Origin: PALSA-129 sp050014595
GTDB lineage: Bacteria > Acidobacteriota > Terriglobia > Bryobacterales > Bryobacteraceae
DNA length: 64,000 bases
Assembly: GCA_050014595.1 (NCBI GenBank)
Contig: JBEKDA010000020.1
Coordinates: 1 to 64,000 of the forward strand
Direction of reading: 5' to 3'
This document shows positions 14,572 through 23,345 of this stretch, piece after piece. Position 1 is the first letter of the stretch, and every line of letters starts with the position of its first letter. Below the pieces are notes generated by a model. That model was not told the DNA's origin, searched no databases, and worked only from the letters and a program-made list of their open reading frames with translations. The position numbers were made by a program, and so were the translations under genes.

Positions 14572-15824
14572 GGGATGACCTCGCGGCCGACGGCAAGATT
14601 GAGCTGGCTGGCCGCGGTTAGATAGGCGGCCACCAGATTCAGATAAGTTACCTGGACCTGGCGGTAGTCGCGCTGCGCATCGAGAAAATCGAGCAGCGAA
14701 GCCTGTCCGTGCTGGAAGGAAAACGACGTCATGTCGCGCACGTCGAGAGCCATTTTCAAATACTTTTCCTTATAGGGTCTGAGCAGTTCCACGGTGCTCG
14801 AGAGCGTGGCGTAAGCGGAATCGACATCGCTGAATACCTGGGTTTGAGTGACGTCGCGCAGCCGTTCCGCGTGGGTGATTTCGAGCTGGGTGCGCAGCTT
14901 CTCGCCCTGGTTGCGGTCGAAGATGCGCAGCGGAATGCTGACGCTGAATCCAATATAGGCATCGAATGGCGGATTGTGGCCCGCGTCGACACTGAAGGTG
15001 GGGTCGGTGGAACCATTGGCGACGGCCAGTTGGTGATCGGTCTGGGCCTTCTGGATGGCCTGTGCGGCGGCTTTCAGATCGGGCCGGGAATCCATGGCTT
15101 GGGCGCGAAACTCTTCGAGGGGCATCAGGCGGTCGGAGAAATCGAAGGGGCCGGCGACATCGAACTGGTCCACGGGGGTGCGGTCGGCGAGCAGTTGCAG
15201 AAGCTGGATCTTGGCGGTGCGCAGGTTCACCAGCGCGGTCTGGAAATCGGATTCGTACTGCACGCGCTGGAGCTCGAGGCGGCTGAGATCCACCTGGGCG
15301 ATATCGCCGGCGCGGAAGCGGTCGCGGCTGATGGAGAGTTCGCGATCAAAGTAATCGAGGTTATCCTTGGCGAGCGCGAGAACAGATTTGGCCTGCAGGG
15401 CCTCGACGAAAGCGTTGCGCAGACTGAAGACCAGGTTGCGGATGAGGTCCTGCTGCTGCAAAACGGAGATGCCGGTGGCCTCGCGGGCGCTGTCGCGGCG
15501 CAGCTCGCGCTGATGGTTGCGCTCGTGGAGATAGTTGAGCGAAATCAGCGGGAAAGCGCCAGCCAGAGGCTGGTAGGGGTTGGGAGTGAAAGGCTGGAGT
15601 TGGTCGAGACTCGCGTTAAAGCTGGGGTTGGGGCGAAGATAGGCCGTGATTTCGTTGGCCCGGGCTTCGTCGATGGTCAGTTGGCCGGCGCGCACAGCGG
15701 GGTTGGCCGCTTCGAAGCGGGCGCGCACTTGTTCCCAGGTCACAGCGGTCTGCGCAGGTGCGGCGGGAGCCAGACACCCGGCAAACACAAGCCACGAAAA
15801 TAGACGACGCACCGGGCGCCGCAT
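14568..15824 (-). CDS. Outer-membrane efflux channel (TolC/CusC family)
   Basis: 418 residues from an ATG at 15824 with GGAGG five bases upstream; a longer reading from 15890 lacks this signal. A signal peptide (about 1-24, ending APAQ) is followed by two OEP repeats, each starting with a long amphipathic helix (RFEAANPAVRAGQLTIDEAR and FRAQAMDSRPDLKAAAQAIQKAQ). The product forms the trimeric outer-membrane exit duct of the tripartite pump encoded next. It is the first gene of the efflux operon and lies divergent from the kinase gene at 15977. Confidence 0.85.
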   Translation of the reverse strand: MRRPVRRLFSWLVFAGCLAPAAPAQTAVTWEQVRARFEAANPAVRAGQLTIDEARANEITAYLRPNPSFNASLDQLQPFTPNPYQPLAGAFPLISLNYLHERNHQRELRRDSAREATGISVLQQQDLIRNLVFSLRNAFVEALQAKSVLALAKDNLDYFDRELSISRDRFRAGDIAQVDLSRLELQRVQYESDFQTALVNLRTAKIQLLQLLADRTPVDQFDVAGPFDFSDRLMPLEEFRAQAMDSRPDLKAAAQAIQKAQTDHQLAVANGSTDPTFSVDAGHNPPFDAYIGFSVSIPLRIFDRNQGEKLRTQLEITHAERLRDVTQTQVFSDVDSAYATLSSTVELLRPYKEKYLKMALDVRDMTSFSFQHGQASLLDFLDAQRDYRQVQVTYLNLVAAYLTAASQLNLAVGREVIP

Positions 15825-15888
15825 GAGACCTCCGGCAAAAACAACGTAGAATTTGAATGTAACGGTTTCAGGCCGGCCGCCGGAACCC

Positions 15889-15921
15889 ATCTTTTGGCCA
15901 GAACCAACCTATCTTTTGGCC
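15889..15921. promoter_or_regulatory. Direct repeats between divergent efflux and two-component genes (putative operator)
   Basis: ATCTTTTGGCC occurs at 15889-15899 and again at 15911-15921, each preceded by GAACC, with a 22-base period (two helical turns). The pair sits in the roughly 150-base region between the efflux operon and the kinase gene, a natural place for binding of the NarL-type regulator encoded at 17382. Confidence 0.4.
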
Positions 15922-15976
15922 GGGCGCCTTGGCGCGTGTGAGAATTGCTTTTACTATCGAAGAGGGGCATCCGATC

Positions 15977-17413
15977 ATGATCTACCGCTACCTTTACGGA
16001 ACCAGGCGCGCGGTACTGGCGCGAGCGGGGCTGCTGATCGCGGCGATCGCGCTGATCGATTGGCGTGTCGACCTCAACATCTCGTTCGGCTTCCTTTACT
16101 TATTCCCGATTCTGCTGGTGGGGACGGTGTCGCCGCGGTGGCAGATTCTGGCCACGGCGCTGGTCTGTACGGCGCTGGCGGACGTTTTCTCGCCATTGCC
16201 GTTCACGGTGGGCAATTCACTGCCGCAGGACATCCTGGTTTTCACTTCGCTGGCGGGAACCGGGCTGTTCGCATTCGAAATCAGCCGCAGCCGGCAAATG
16301 GAGCGGGAAAGCCGGGAGCGCGTGGAACGGGAATCGGCGGCGCGGCGGGAGGCCGAGGAGCAACTGGAATTCCTGATCGACAGCAGCCCGGCGGCGATCG
16401 TGACCATGTCGTCGGACTGCCTGATCCTGCGGGCCAACTCGGCGGCCCACCGGTTGTTCGGGGTGCCGCCGGGGGAACTACCGGGAAAGAGCATCCGCCG
16501 CTACGTGCCTGCCCTCGGGCGCGTGCCGTTCCTGGGAGACACGCCGCAGACCTTCCGCACCGAAATGCAGTGCCGCGGCGAGCGCGAACATGGCGACGTC
16601 TTTCTGGCGAACGTCTTCTTTTCCACCTATCAGACGGCCGTGGGGCCGCGCCTCGCGGCGCTGGTGGTGGACGCGTCGGAGGATTTGCGGGAACGCGAAG
16701 AGACCAGCCTGGAGCAACTGATGACGGGTTCGCGCATTCTGGTGGGCGCGGTCTCGCACGAAGTGCGCAACGTGTGCGGCGCCATCACGGTGATCTACGA
16801 AAACCTGGTGCGCAGCGGCACGCTCAAAGGCAGCAAGGATTTCGAGGCGCTGGGCGCGCTGGTGGAAACCCTCAACAAGATTGCCTCGCTCGAATTGAAG
16901 CAGAGCGCCAGCACCTCGCACATGCAGGGAATCGACCTGGCGGAAACCCTGGACGATCTGCGGATCGTTCTGGAACCCTACTGCCAGGAGGCCGGCATCG
17001 AAACGCGGTGGAACATTCCGCGGGAGATTCCGCCGGTATGGGCCGACCGGCACAGCCTGTTGCAGGTGCTGCTGAACCTGACGAAAAACAGCGAGCGGGC
17101 CTTGGAAGAGGCCGACGAAAAGCGCATCGAAATCTCGGTCGCGGCCGGCGACAATTTGGTATCGATCCGGGTTACGGATTCGGGACCGGGGATCGAAGCG
17201 GGGGACGCGTTGTTCCAGCCGTTCCAAAAAGGGGCCGACTCGACCGGCCTGGGGCTGTATCTTTCGCGCGCTTTTGTGCGCTCCTTCCGCGGAGAACTGC
17301 GCCACGACCCCACGGTGAAAGGCTGTTGTTTTGTGATCGACCTGGCGGTGGCCGCGCCGGGCGCGGCGCGCACGGAGAAATATGGAACGTATCCGACTGC
17401 TCTTGCTCGATGA
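15977..17413 (+). CDS. Membrane-bound PAS sensor histidine kinase
   Basis: 478 residues from the ATG at 15977 (a GGGG tract upstream; an in-frame ATG at 15929 is also possible). About four N-terminal helices (residues 10-115), a short coiled coil, a PAS domain (about 125-230), a phospho-acceptor helix with SHEVRN (near 250) and an HATPase domain with N-box NLTKNSERAL, G1 DSGPGI and G2 GLGLYLSR. The gene overlaps the downstream response-regulator gene by 32 bases, so the two form a cognate pair. Divergence from the RND operon suggests control of efflux, but no metal-binding motif is seen in the sensor. Confidence 0.85.
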   Translation: MIYRYLYGTRRAVLARAGLLIAAIALIDWRVDLNISFGFLYLFPILLVGTVSPRWQILATALVCTALADVFSPLPFTVGNSLPQDILVFTSLAGTGLFAFEISRSRQMERESRERVERESAARREAEEQLEFLIDSSPAAIVTMSSDCLILRANSAAHRLFGVPPGELPGKSIRRYVPALGRVPFLGDTPQTFRTEMQCRGEREHGDVFLANVFFSTYQTAVGPRLAALVVDASEDLREREETSLEQLMTGSRILVGAVSHEVRNVCGAITVIYENLVRSGTLKGSKDFEALGALVETLNKIASLELKQSASTSHMQGIDLAETLDDLRIVLEPYCQEAGIETRWNIPREIPPVWADRHSLLQVLLNLTKNSERALEEADEKRIEISVAAGDNLVSIRVTDSGPGIEAGDALFQPFQKGADSTGLGLYLSRAFVRSFRGELRHDPTVKGCCFVIDLAVAAPGAARTEKYGTYPTALAR

Positions 17414-18029
17414 TCACGTGCTATTCCGCGAGAGCCTGAGCCGGCTGCTCGAATCGGAACCGGACTTTGAAATGTCCGGACACTGCGGCACGGCTGCGGA
17501 GGCTCTGGAGTTGCTGCGACGCGCGGTGGTGGACGTGATCCTGCTGGACTTCGATCTGGGCGAGGACCACGGCAGCCAGTTCATTTCAGCGGCGCGGCGC
17601 GCGGGGTATAAGGGCAAGATCCTGATGGTGACGGCCGGGATGAGCGCCATGGAATCGTCCTGCGCGCTGCAAATGGGCGCTTCGGGCATTTTCCTGAAAC
17701 ACAATTCGCCGGGGAACCTGGCCAAGGCCATCCGCATGGTGGCGGCGGGCGAGATGTGGGTGGACCAGCGGGTGATCCACGCGATGGCCGACGGTGTACG
17801 GTATGGCGAAGAGCAAAGCATCCGCCAGTTCCTGACGGAGCGCGAGCAGGAAGTGCTGCGAGGCATTTTCGAAGGACTCAGCAACAAGGAAATCGCCGCG
17901 CAGATCGGCGTGTCGGAGAGCGCGGTGAAGGCGACTCTGCAACAACTGTTCCAGAAGACGCGCGTGCGGACAAGAAGCCAACTGGTGCGAATCGCGCTGG
18001 AGACGTCGTTAGGGACGCCAAGGAAGTGA
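17382..18029 (+). CDS. NarL/FixJ-family response regulator
   Basis: 215 residues: a receiver domain (about 1-125) with the acidic pair DD (10-11), phospho-acceptor Asp in LLDFDLG (near 56) and Lys in FLKHN (near 106). A LuxR-type helix-turn-helix follows (about 148-210, LTEREQEVLRGIFEGLSNKEIA, then VSESAVKATLQQLFQK). The start ATG lies inside the kinase gene end. The likely targets are its own promoter region and the divergent efflux operon at 14568-15824. Confidence 0.9.
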   Translation: MERIRLLLLDDHVLFRESLSRLLESEPDFEMSGHCGTAAEALELLRRAVVDVILLDFDLGEDHGSQFISAARRAGYKGKILMVTAGMSAMESSCALQMGASGIFLKHNSPGNLAKAIRMVAAGEMWVDQRVIHAMADGVRYGEEQSIRQFLTEREQEVLRGIFEGLSNKEIAAQIGVSESAVKATLQQLFQKTRVRTRSQLVRIALETSLGTPRK

Positions 18030-18111
18030 AGGGGGACGGCGGGGCTAGCTTCTAGAGGTCGGAGGCTGCGGACGCCGCGGACAAACCACATCACTTCGGA
18101 CGTTTGCGCCG

Positions 18112-18137
18112 GTTCCCAGAGCTGCAAGACTGGGAAC
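18112..18137. terminator. Hairpin between convergent genes
   Basis: GTTCCCAG (18112-18119) pairs with CTGGGAAC (18130-18137) around a 10-base loop. It lies between the regulator gene and the convergent toxin gene. There is no T-tract, so terminator function is tentative. Confidence 0.35.
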
Positions 18138-18150
18138 AACCGCTTGACTC

Positions 18151-18565
18151 TTACGGAACAATGATCGCAAGGCCGTTAGCCTCAGCAGCCCGCTTCAATT
18201 TGTCGTCGTTGGTGGCGATCGGCAGGTTTGAAATCAAGGCAAGTTGCAGATAGCACGTATCGTACATGGAGAGATTGTGCTTCACTGCAAGCCTCAAAAG
18301 CTCGGGAATATTGCCGATGGCTACTTGCCGGATTGGCAGCAACAACAGCTCCCTCCAGATCTCCAATGCGCGCGGCAGAGCCACCTTGTCTTTTGCAACC
18401 GCCTTTTCCGAGCGCATTCCCTATCTCTACCTGCCACACCCACGGAACAGTTGCGCTGTCGGTGAGAGTCTCCATGCGCTTTAACGTTGCATCGGTACTC
18501 GGCGTAGCACGATCCGGAAAGCACCAGGTCAAAGCGTAAGACGCGTCGAGGACGAATACGCTCAC
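18151..18565 (-). pseudogene. VapC-like PIN-domain toxin, frameshifted
   Basis: The GTG at 18565 overlaps the antitoxin stop. The first frame encodes a PIN N-terminus (FVLDASYALTWCFPD with the first catalytic Asp, then VPWVWQVEIGNAL). The second frame (18417-18151) continues with the rest (LLRLAVKHNLSMYDTCYLQLALISNLPIATNDDKLKRAA, with the later Asp residues). A single extra base around 18400 in an AAAAGGCGG tract joins the two. All four acidic positions are present across the two frames. If the shift is real the RNase is lost; a sequencing error is also possible. Confidence 0.7.
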
Positions 18566-18795
18566 TCACGTCCCTCTTCGATCAGGTCCTTGATCGAGAG
18601 ATCGCCCAAGTTCAACCCTTCCCGCAACTCCCACAGCCGCGACTTACGGGGCAGCGCAGCCGATGGTTCGGCCGCCGACGAATTGGGCAGTATCGCGATG
18701 GCCGTTTCGATGAATTCATCTACCGAGCGGAACGTACCCGCCTTGATGGCCGCCTGTATGGCCTGTTCCTGGCCAGGTTTCAGTTGAATCGTCAT
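18562..18795 (-). CDS. ParD/VapB-like antitoxin
   Basis: 77 residues from an ATG at 18795 with AGAGG five bases upstream (a GTG two codons earlier is possible). The N-terminal part MTIQLKPGQEQAIQAAIKAGTFRSVDEFIETAI is a ribbon-helix-helix-like dimerisation and DNA-binding segment. The C-terminal part is acidic and disordered, ending IKDLIEEGRE, and would wrap the toxin. It overlaps the toxin start by 4 bases. The normal role is neutralising the toxin and repressing the operon. Confidence 0.7.
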   Translation of the reverse strand: MTIQLKPGQEQAIQAAIKAGTFRSVDEFIETAIAILPNSSAAEPSAALPRKSRLWELREGLNLGDLSIKDLIEEGRE

Positions 18796-19002
18796 AAACA
18801 CCTCTCTGTTTCCGCCAGTTCCAGAATAGCAAGGCTGGCCTTCCTCTTGATTGATGTACCGCCAGATTCGGACAAGATTGAGCGCGTCGAATTTTCGTAT
18901 TGATGGCGTCCCGGTTCTCTCACTGAGCCGGCATGACGGAACGGTCCGTGTCCGCTCGACCCGTCTTGATTCTCACAAGCCGATCATACTCCCAAGGTCC
19001 CT

Positions 19003-22000
19003 CTACTGATCAGGCGTAGTCCTCGGCGGCGGTGTTCCCGGCGGAAGAATGGGGCGCGGGCGTTCCACGCGCCAGTTCACGCCTCCGGCGGCATCGCGCT
19101 CGGTGCGGGTGATGCGGAGATCGCCTTCGGCCAGGTACTTGAGGTGCACGTAGTCGAAAGCCAGGCCGGCGGCGGCCATCAGCTTCATGTAATCGCCGTG
19201 CGCGGTTTCATCGGGCGCTTCGGTGTAGCCGGCATCCCAGGTGACGTCGGGCGAAAGGCCAGTCACGCCGCCGCTGCCGGGCGTGCCGGCGCCCGCACCC
19301 GCCGCACTTGCCGCGCCCGCGTCACCCGCGGCCGCCCCGCCACCGCGGCCGGCCGATCCCTTCAGCGACATGTAAATGCGAATGCCGTTCACGATGGGCT
19401 GGAACATGTCGCGCGGCTGCCAGCGCTGGCCGAAGCGCTGGTAGCGGGCGTTCATGCGGTCCTCCAGCGGCAGCAGGCCGGGGACATTGCGCTCCGCCTC
19501 CACGATGCGGTCCTCGAGCGCGTAGGCAATCAGCTTGCTGTAGGGATGCGTGTCGTCGCGCACGTAGCCCAGGCTGGTGAACCAGCCGCGCGGAATCCAC
19601 CAGGCGCGGCCGGGATTCGCGCCTTGCCGGCTTTGCACCCAGGCGGTGTATTCGGAGAACGGCTGCACCCATTCGTGCGATGGATAGCCGTGGGGATTCA
19701 GGAAGGCATCGGGCTGCCAGGCCTCGATCAACTGGCGGCGCGTGCGCGATTCGGGGTAGATGGGATCGGTCTCGCCTTGCCCGGCGGAAACGTCGGCGCT
19801 GAGAGCGCCGTGATAGCCGGGGTGCAGCATGTTGTCGGGCGTGATCTTGGCGAGGTCCACGGCAAGCTGCGCGCCATCGGGATTGGTGATGGGATGCAGC
19901 ACCACGTTGACTTTGTTCAGCATGGCGCGCTTCTGGGGATCGGTGACGAGTTGCTCGGCCAGCTTATCGATATGACTGGTGCTCGAAACCTCATTGGCGT
20001 GCTGGCGGCCGGAATAGACGATGGCGGCCTTGAGCGTGGTCTCCTTGGGCCAGGAGCGCAGCAGCGCAGGCGTAGGCAGCATGACGTCGGCGGCCCAGAT
20101 GTCGCGGCCCAGGTAGGTGCGGCCCATCCAATAGACCGTGACGCCGGGATAGGTGGCGAGGCGCGCCAGGATGGCGGCGTTTTCATCCGGGCTGATGGGC
20201 TCGTCCCATTGCACGAAGGGAGTGCCGGCAAGCGGTTTGACATCGGCGATCATGGGGCGCGGCGTGGCGGGCGGCGCGACGGCAAGAGCCGCGTACTCGC
20301 GCGGCGCGGGGCCATCCACCGGCGCACCCAGGAGCTGGGGTAATTCGAACTCGACGGCCATGCGGCCGAGGTGCGGATAAGCCACCTCGTCGCGGTAAAG
20401 GCCGGCGGCGTGCATGCGCTCCAGCCATTCGATCTGGCCGCGCGCCTGCTCCACGGAGAAGATGCTGCGATCCACCTGGTCCTGGCCTTCCACGTTGAGC
20501 CACTCGTCGTACCGGTCTTCGGCGAAATCGGCCGGAAGCAGCCAGGTGAGGCTCTCGACGCCCGGCTCGCCGGCCTTCACGCGCGCCTGAATGAGACGCG
20601 GCTGGAACTCGCCGGTGAGCGCCGGCAGGTTGCGCTCCTGTTTGTGGTGTTTGCCCTGAGCGTCGGCCCAGGTCAGCCGCACCAGCGGATTCGCGGCCGG
20701 TTTGCCGTAGAACTCAATGTGTACGCGGCCGTCCTGGCCGTCTTCGGAAGCATGCACGATGGGCAACACGCGGCCGGTATAAGTGATGGGGCGGCCGGTT
20801 TCGAGATCGCCCATCATGCTCATGAAAACGTCCGTGGAGTAGAGCGTGTCTTCCTGCAGCGCCTCGAGTGAGGAAATGCGCTCGCGGTCGAGATCGAGGT
20901 TGTAATCGGGCTCGCTCAGGTGGATGTCGAGCTTGAGAGTGTCGAAGGGCGGCGCGTATTCGGAGCGCAGATCGCCGTGGGCTTGCGCCATGACGAACTG
21001 GTAAACGCGCGGCAGGGTCTTGTTCTGATAGTGGTCCCAGAATTCTTCGATATCGGTCTGGATGCGCTCATTGAGGATCACTTTGGAAGCGGCTTCCAGG
21101 CGCACCCAGCCGGTTTCCACCTGCACTTGTTCGTACCGCGGGATCACGCCGTTGTAGGGTTGCATGACGGTGGCCACGGTGAAATCGCGCGTGAAGATTT
21201 CGTGGGCGGCGGCGTCGAAGGCGTGTACGCGGTAGGTGGGAGTCTTGGAGTCGGGCTCTTCGATTTCGCTCAGCGCGATCCTCTCGAGCGGCAGGTTTAA
21301 CCGGCGCGCGAGCATCTCGTCGGCGGGATAGAGCTCCTGAACCCAGCGCGCATCCGACTGCATGGCGCGAACGCCGGTCGAGTCGACGTTCTTGGCGAAG
21401 TCGATGCGCATGGAGGCCACCGGCTTTCCGGCGAGCGCGGGCGCGATCTCATCCATCAGCCAGCTATAGCCCTGCTTAAAGGCGCAAAGCACTTCGATGG
21501 TGGAGTGCGCGGAATCGGCGCCGGCGGAGGCGAGCATGGGCTTGAGCTGCGCGCCGAGTTTGCGGCGCTCTTCGGGGCCTTCGCTGACGCGCGCTATCAG
21601 CTTGACGGGCTGGCCGGCGGCGATCCTGGCGGATGCGCGGCGCACGGCTTCCACCAGGCGTTTGCCCTCCCAGGGAATCACGATGTCTTCGGTGAAGGTG
21701 GGCGCGGCCGGCTGAAACTTCGCCGTCGGAGACTGGAAATGCAGGTTGGGATTTTGGTCGCAGCACTCAGTGCCGGCATGCAGGCTGGCGGTTTTCACTT
21801 CGGCGCTGGCGTGAAGCTGTTGCTGGATTTGCTGCCGCACGAAGGCAGTGAGTGCGGGGTCGGCGACGTCGGCATAGATCTCGGCTTTGACGTCTTTGAT
21901 TCCTGTGGCGTCGATCTTCTTCATCCAATGGTCCAGGTGATAAAGGGCGGCCGCGGTCTGGCCGGCGCTGGAGTGGAGGGAGAAGAACTTGTGCAGGTCG

Positions 22001-23295
22001 TAACGGATCTCTTCGAGGGAAAGATACGGCTTGCCCTGTTCCCATAGGTTGGGGAAGCGATCGGAAAGCAGGCCGAGGGCCGCGGCGGCGCCGGCATCGT
22101 CGCCGCGGGCGAGGATGGCGGCGCGGCGGCCGAACGCGTCGTCCACGATGCGCAGTTCCCCCTCACCGGCGGAGAGCGGAGTCTCGGCCTGCGCGGCGGC
22201 GGTGTCGCCCGCGCGGAGCTTTCGTTCGGCCTCCTGCGAAAGCGGAGAATCGCCGGCCAGCACGGCATGCGTGCGGACGTCGCGAACGGCGGCGGAATCG
22301 GCGGGCGTCGAGATCGGCAGATTGATTCCGGTGGTTTCCAGGCCGAGGCGCGCGGCGAGGTTCGCCATGGCGATTCCGGCGGCGCCCGCCGGCACGTAGA
22401 GGTGGCCGTTCCAGGTGGCCGGCACGGGGATGCGCCCGGACGCGCCGAAGAGGCCGCGCGTAGTGTAGAGCGTGGCGAGATCGAGGCGCGCGGGTGCGGC
22501 AGCGGCGGCGTCACCGCCAGGGGCATTGCCGCCACCAGCCGCGGCCAGAGGGGCGGGAGCGGCGGGTGGGACGGCGGCCTCTGCCTTGGAATTGGTGGCA
22601 GCGGCGCCGCCGATGACCACCAATTGATGCACGGCGGCCAAGCGTGGCGAGGCCAGTGCGGTTACGAGCGCCGCCTCAGGAACCGCGCCGCGCAGAAAAG
22701 CGCTGTGCACGCCGGCCTTGCCGCGCAAGTAAGTGACACCGGCCAGTTCGATGGGTTCAGCGGGAGCGGCGGAACGCAACACTTCGACGATGGCCGAGAG
22801 CTTCTCGCCGGGCACGCGCCATTGATACGGCGCGCGCGCCGCATAGGCGTCGGAGGCGGCCAGCAGGCCGGCATCGTCGTTGGCGACAATCGCCAGGTTG
22901 TCGCCGCTCGAGAAGACGCCGCCTTCTTCCTTGTCGAGACCCGCCTGGAGCGATGCCAGATCCGCGGGCGCCGCGCGTCCTACCCAGATGCGCGGGCCGG
23001 CGGGGTAGGCGGCCGCATTATCGACCACAAGCGGCGGCGTCAGGCCCGTGGAGCCGAACCCCAGACGCGCCGCCAGGTTCGCGGCGGCGCTGTTTTCGGC
23101 GGCGCTCGGTTTCCCCGGCACCACGATTTTTCCCGCGATGAAATCGGCGATGCCGTCGCCATTGGTGTCGGTGAGCATCCAGCCGGTCGAGAACGGGTCG
23201 GCAACGCGGCCGGGCTCGGCAGGCGCCGGCGGCCCCTGGAACGCCAGGCAACCAGCGGTCAGCAATATCAGCACCGGCACGATAGAACGCGGCAT
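19003..23295 (-). CDS. Very large secreted M14-type zinc carboxypeptidase
   Basis: 1430 residues with a signal peptide (about 1-20). The long N-terminal region (about 30-1000) contains low-complexity Ala/Pro/Gly stretches (about 235-270) and domains I do not recognise. The M14 domain lies near 1090-1330: IVYSGRQHANEVSSTS supplies the His and Glu zinc ligands, HPITNPDGAQLA the substrate loop, and LNPHGYPSHEW a later His. It is secreted, so it likely trims peptides outside the cytoplasmic membrane. Large M14 proteins with 'VYSGRQHANEVSST' are a family found in acidobacteria and related soil bacteria. The gene is divergent from the DUF1028 gene with a palindrome between them. Confidence 0.75.
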   Translation of the reverse strand: MPRSIVPVLILLTAGCLAFQGPPAPAEPGRVADPFSTGWMLTDTNGDGIADFIAGKIVVPGKPSAAENSAAANLAARLGFGSTGLTPPLVVDNAAAYPAGPRIWVGRAAPADLASLQAGLDKEEGGVFSSGDNLAIVANDDAGLLAASDAYAARAPYQWRVPGEKLSAIVEVLRSAAPAEPIELAGVTYLRGKAGVHSAFLRGAVPEAALVTALASPRLAAVHQLVVIGGAAATNSKAEAAVPPAAPAPLAAAGGGNAPGGDAAAAAPARLDLATLYTTRGLFGASGRIPVPATWNGHLYVPAGAAGIAMANLAARLGLETTGINLPISTPADSAAVRDVRTHAVLAGDSPLSQEAERKLRAGDTAAAQAETPLSAGEGELRIVDDAFGRRAAILARGDDAGAAAALGLLSDRFPNLWEQGKPYLSLEEIRYDLHKFFSLHSSAGQTAAALYHLDHWMKKIDATGIKDVKAEIYADVADPALTAFVRQQIQQQLHASAEVKTASLHAGTECCDQNPNLHFQSPTAKFQPAAPTFTEDIVIPWEGKRLVEAVRRASARIAAGQPVKLIARVSEGPEERRKLGAQLKPMLASAGADSAHSTIEVLCAFKQGYSWLMDEIAPALAGKPVASMRIDFAKNVDSTGVRAMQSDARWVQELYPADEMLARRLNLPLERIALSEIEEPDSKTPTYRVHAFDAAAHEIFTRDFTVATVMQPYNGVIPRYEQVQVETGWVRLEAASKVILNERIQTDIEEFWDHYQNKTLPRVYQFVMAQAHGDLRSEYAPPFDTLKLDIHLSEPDYNLDLDRERISSLEALQEDTLYSTDVFMSMMGDLETGRPITYTGRVLPIVHASEDGQDGRVHIEFYGKPAANPLVRLTWADAQGKHHKQERNLPALTGEFQPRLIQARVKAGEPGVESLTWLLPADFAEDRYDEWLNVEGQDQVDRSIFSVEQARGQIEWLERMHAAGLYRDEVAYPHLGRMAVEFELPQLLGAPVDGPAPREYAALAVAPPATPRPMIADVKPLAGTPFVQWDEPISPDENAAILARLATYPGVTVYWMGRTYLGRDIWAADVMLPTPALLRSWPKETTLKAAIVYSGRQHANEVSSTSHIDKLAEQLVTDPQKRAMLNKVNVVLHPITNPDGAQLAVDLAKITPDNMLHPGYHGALSADVSAGQGETDPIYPESRTRRQLIEAWQPDAFLNPHGYPSHEWVQPFSEYTAWVQSRQGANPGRAWWIPRGWFTSLGYVRDDTHPYSKLIAYALEDRIVEAERNVPGLLPLEDRMNARYQRFGQRWQPRDMFQPIVNGIRIYMSLKGSAGRGGGAAAGDAGAASAAGAGAGTPGSGGVTGLSPDVTWDAGYTEAPDETAHGDYMKLMAAAGLAFDYVHLKYLAEGDLRITRTERDAAGGVNWRVERPRPILPPGTPPPRTTPDQ

Positions 23296-23325
23296 GGAGC
23301 GAAGCCTCCTGTGGGATTCTGGCCT

Positions 23326-23339
23326 ATGTTATATAACAT
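23326..23339. promoter_or_regulatory. 14-bp perfect palindrome between divergent genes (putative operator)
   Basis: ATGTTATATAACAT lies 6 bases before the DUF1028 start codon and 30 bases from the M14 start. It is AT-only apart from two G/C pairs in a GC-rich genome. The form ATGT-N6-ACAT resembles the ATGT/ACAT half-sites used by PadR-type repressors, though their usual spacing is 8. Confidence 0.45.
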
Positions 23340-23345
23340 CTCTAT

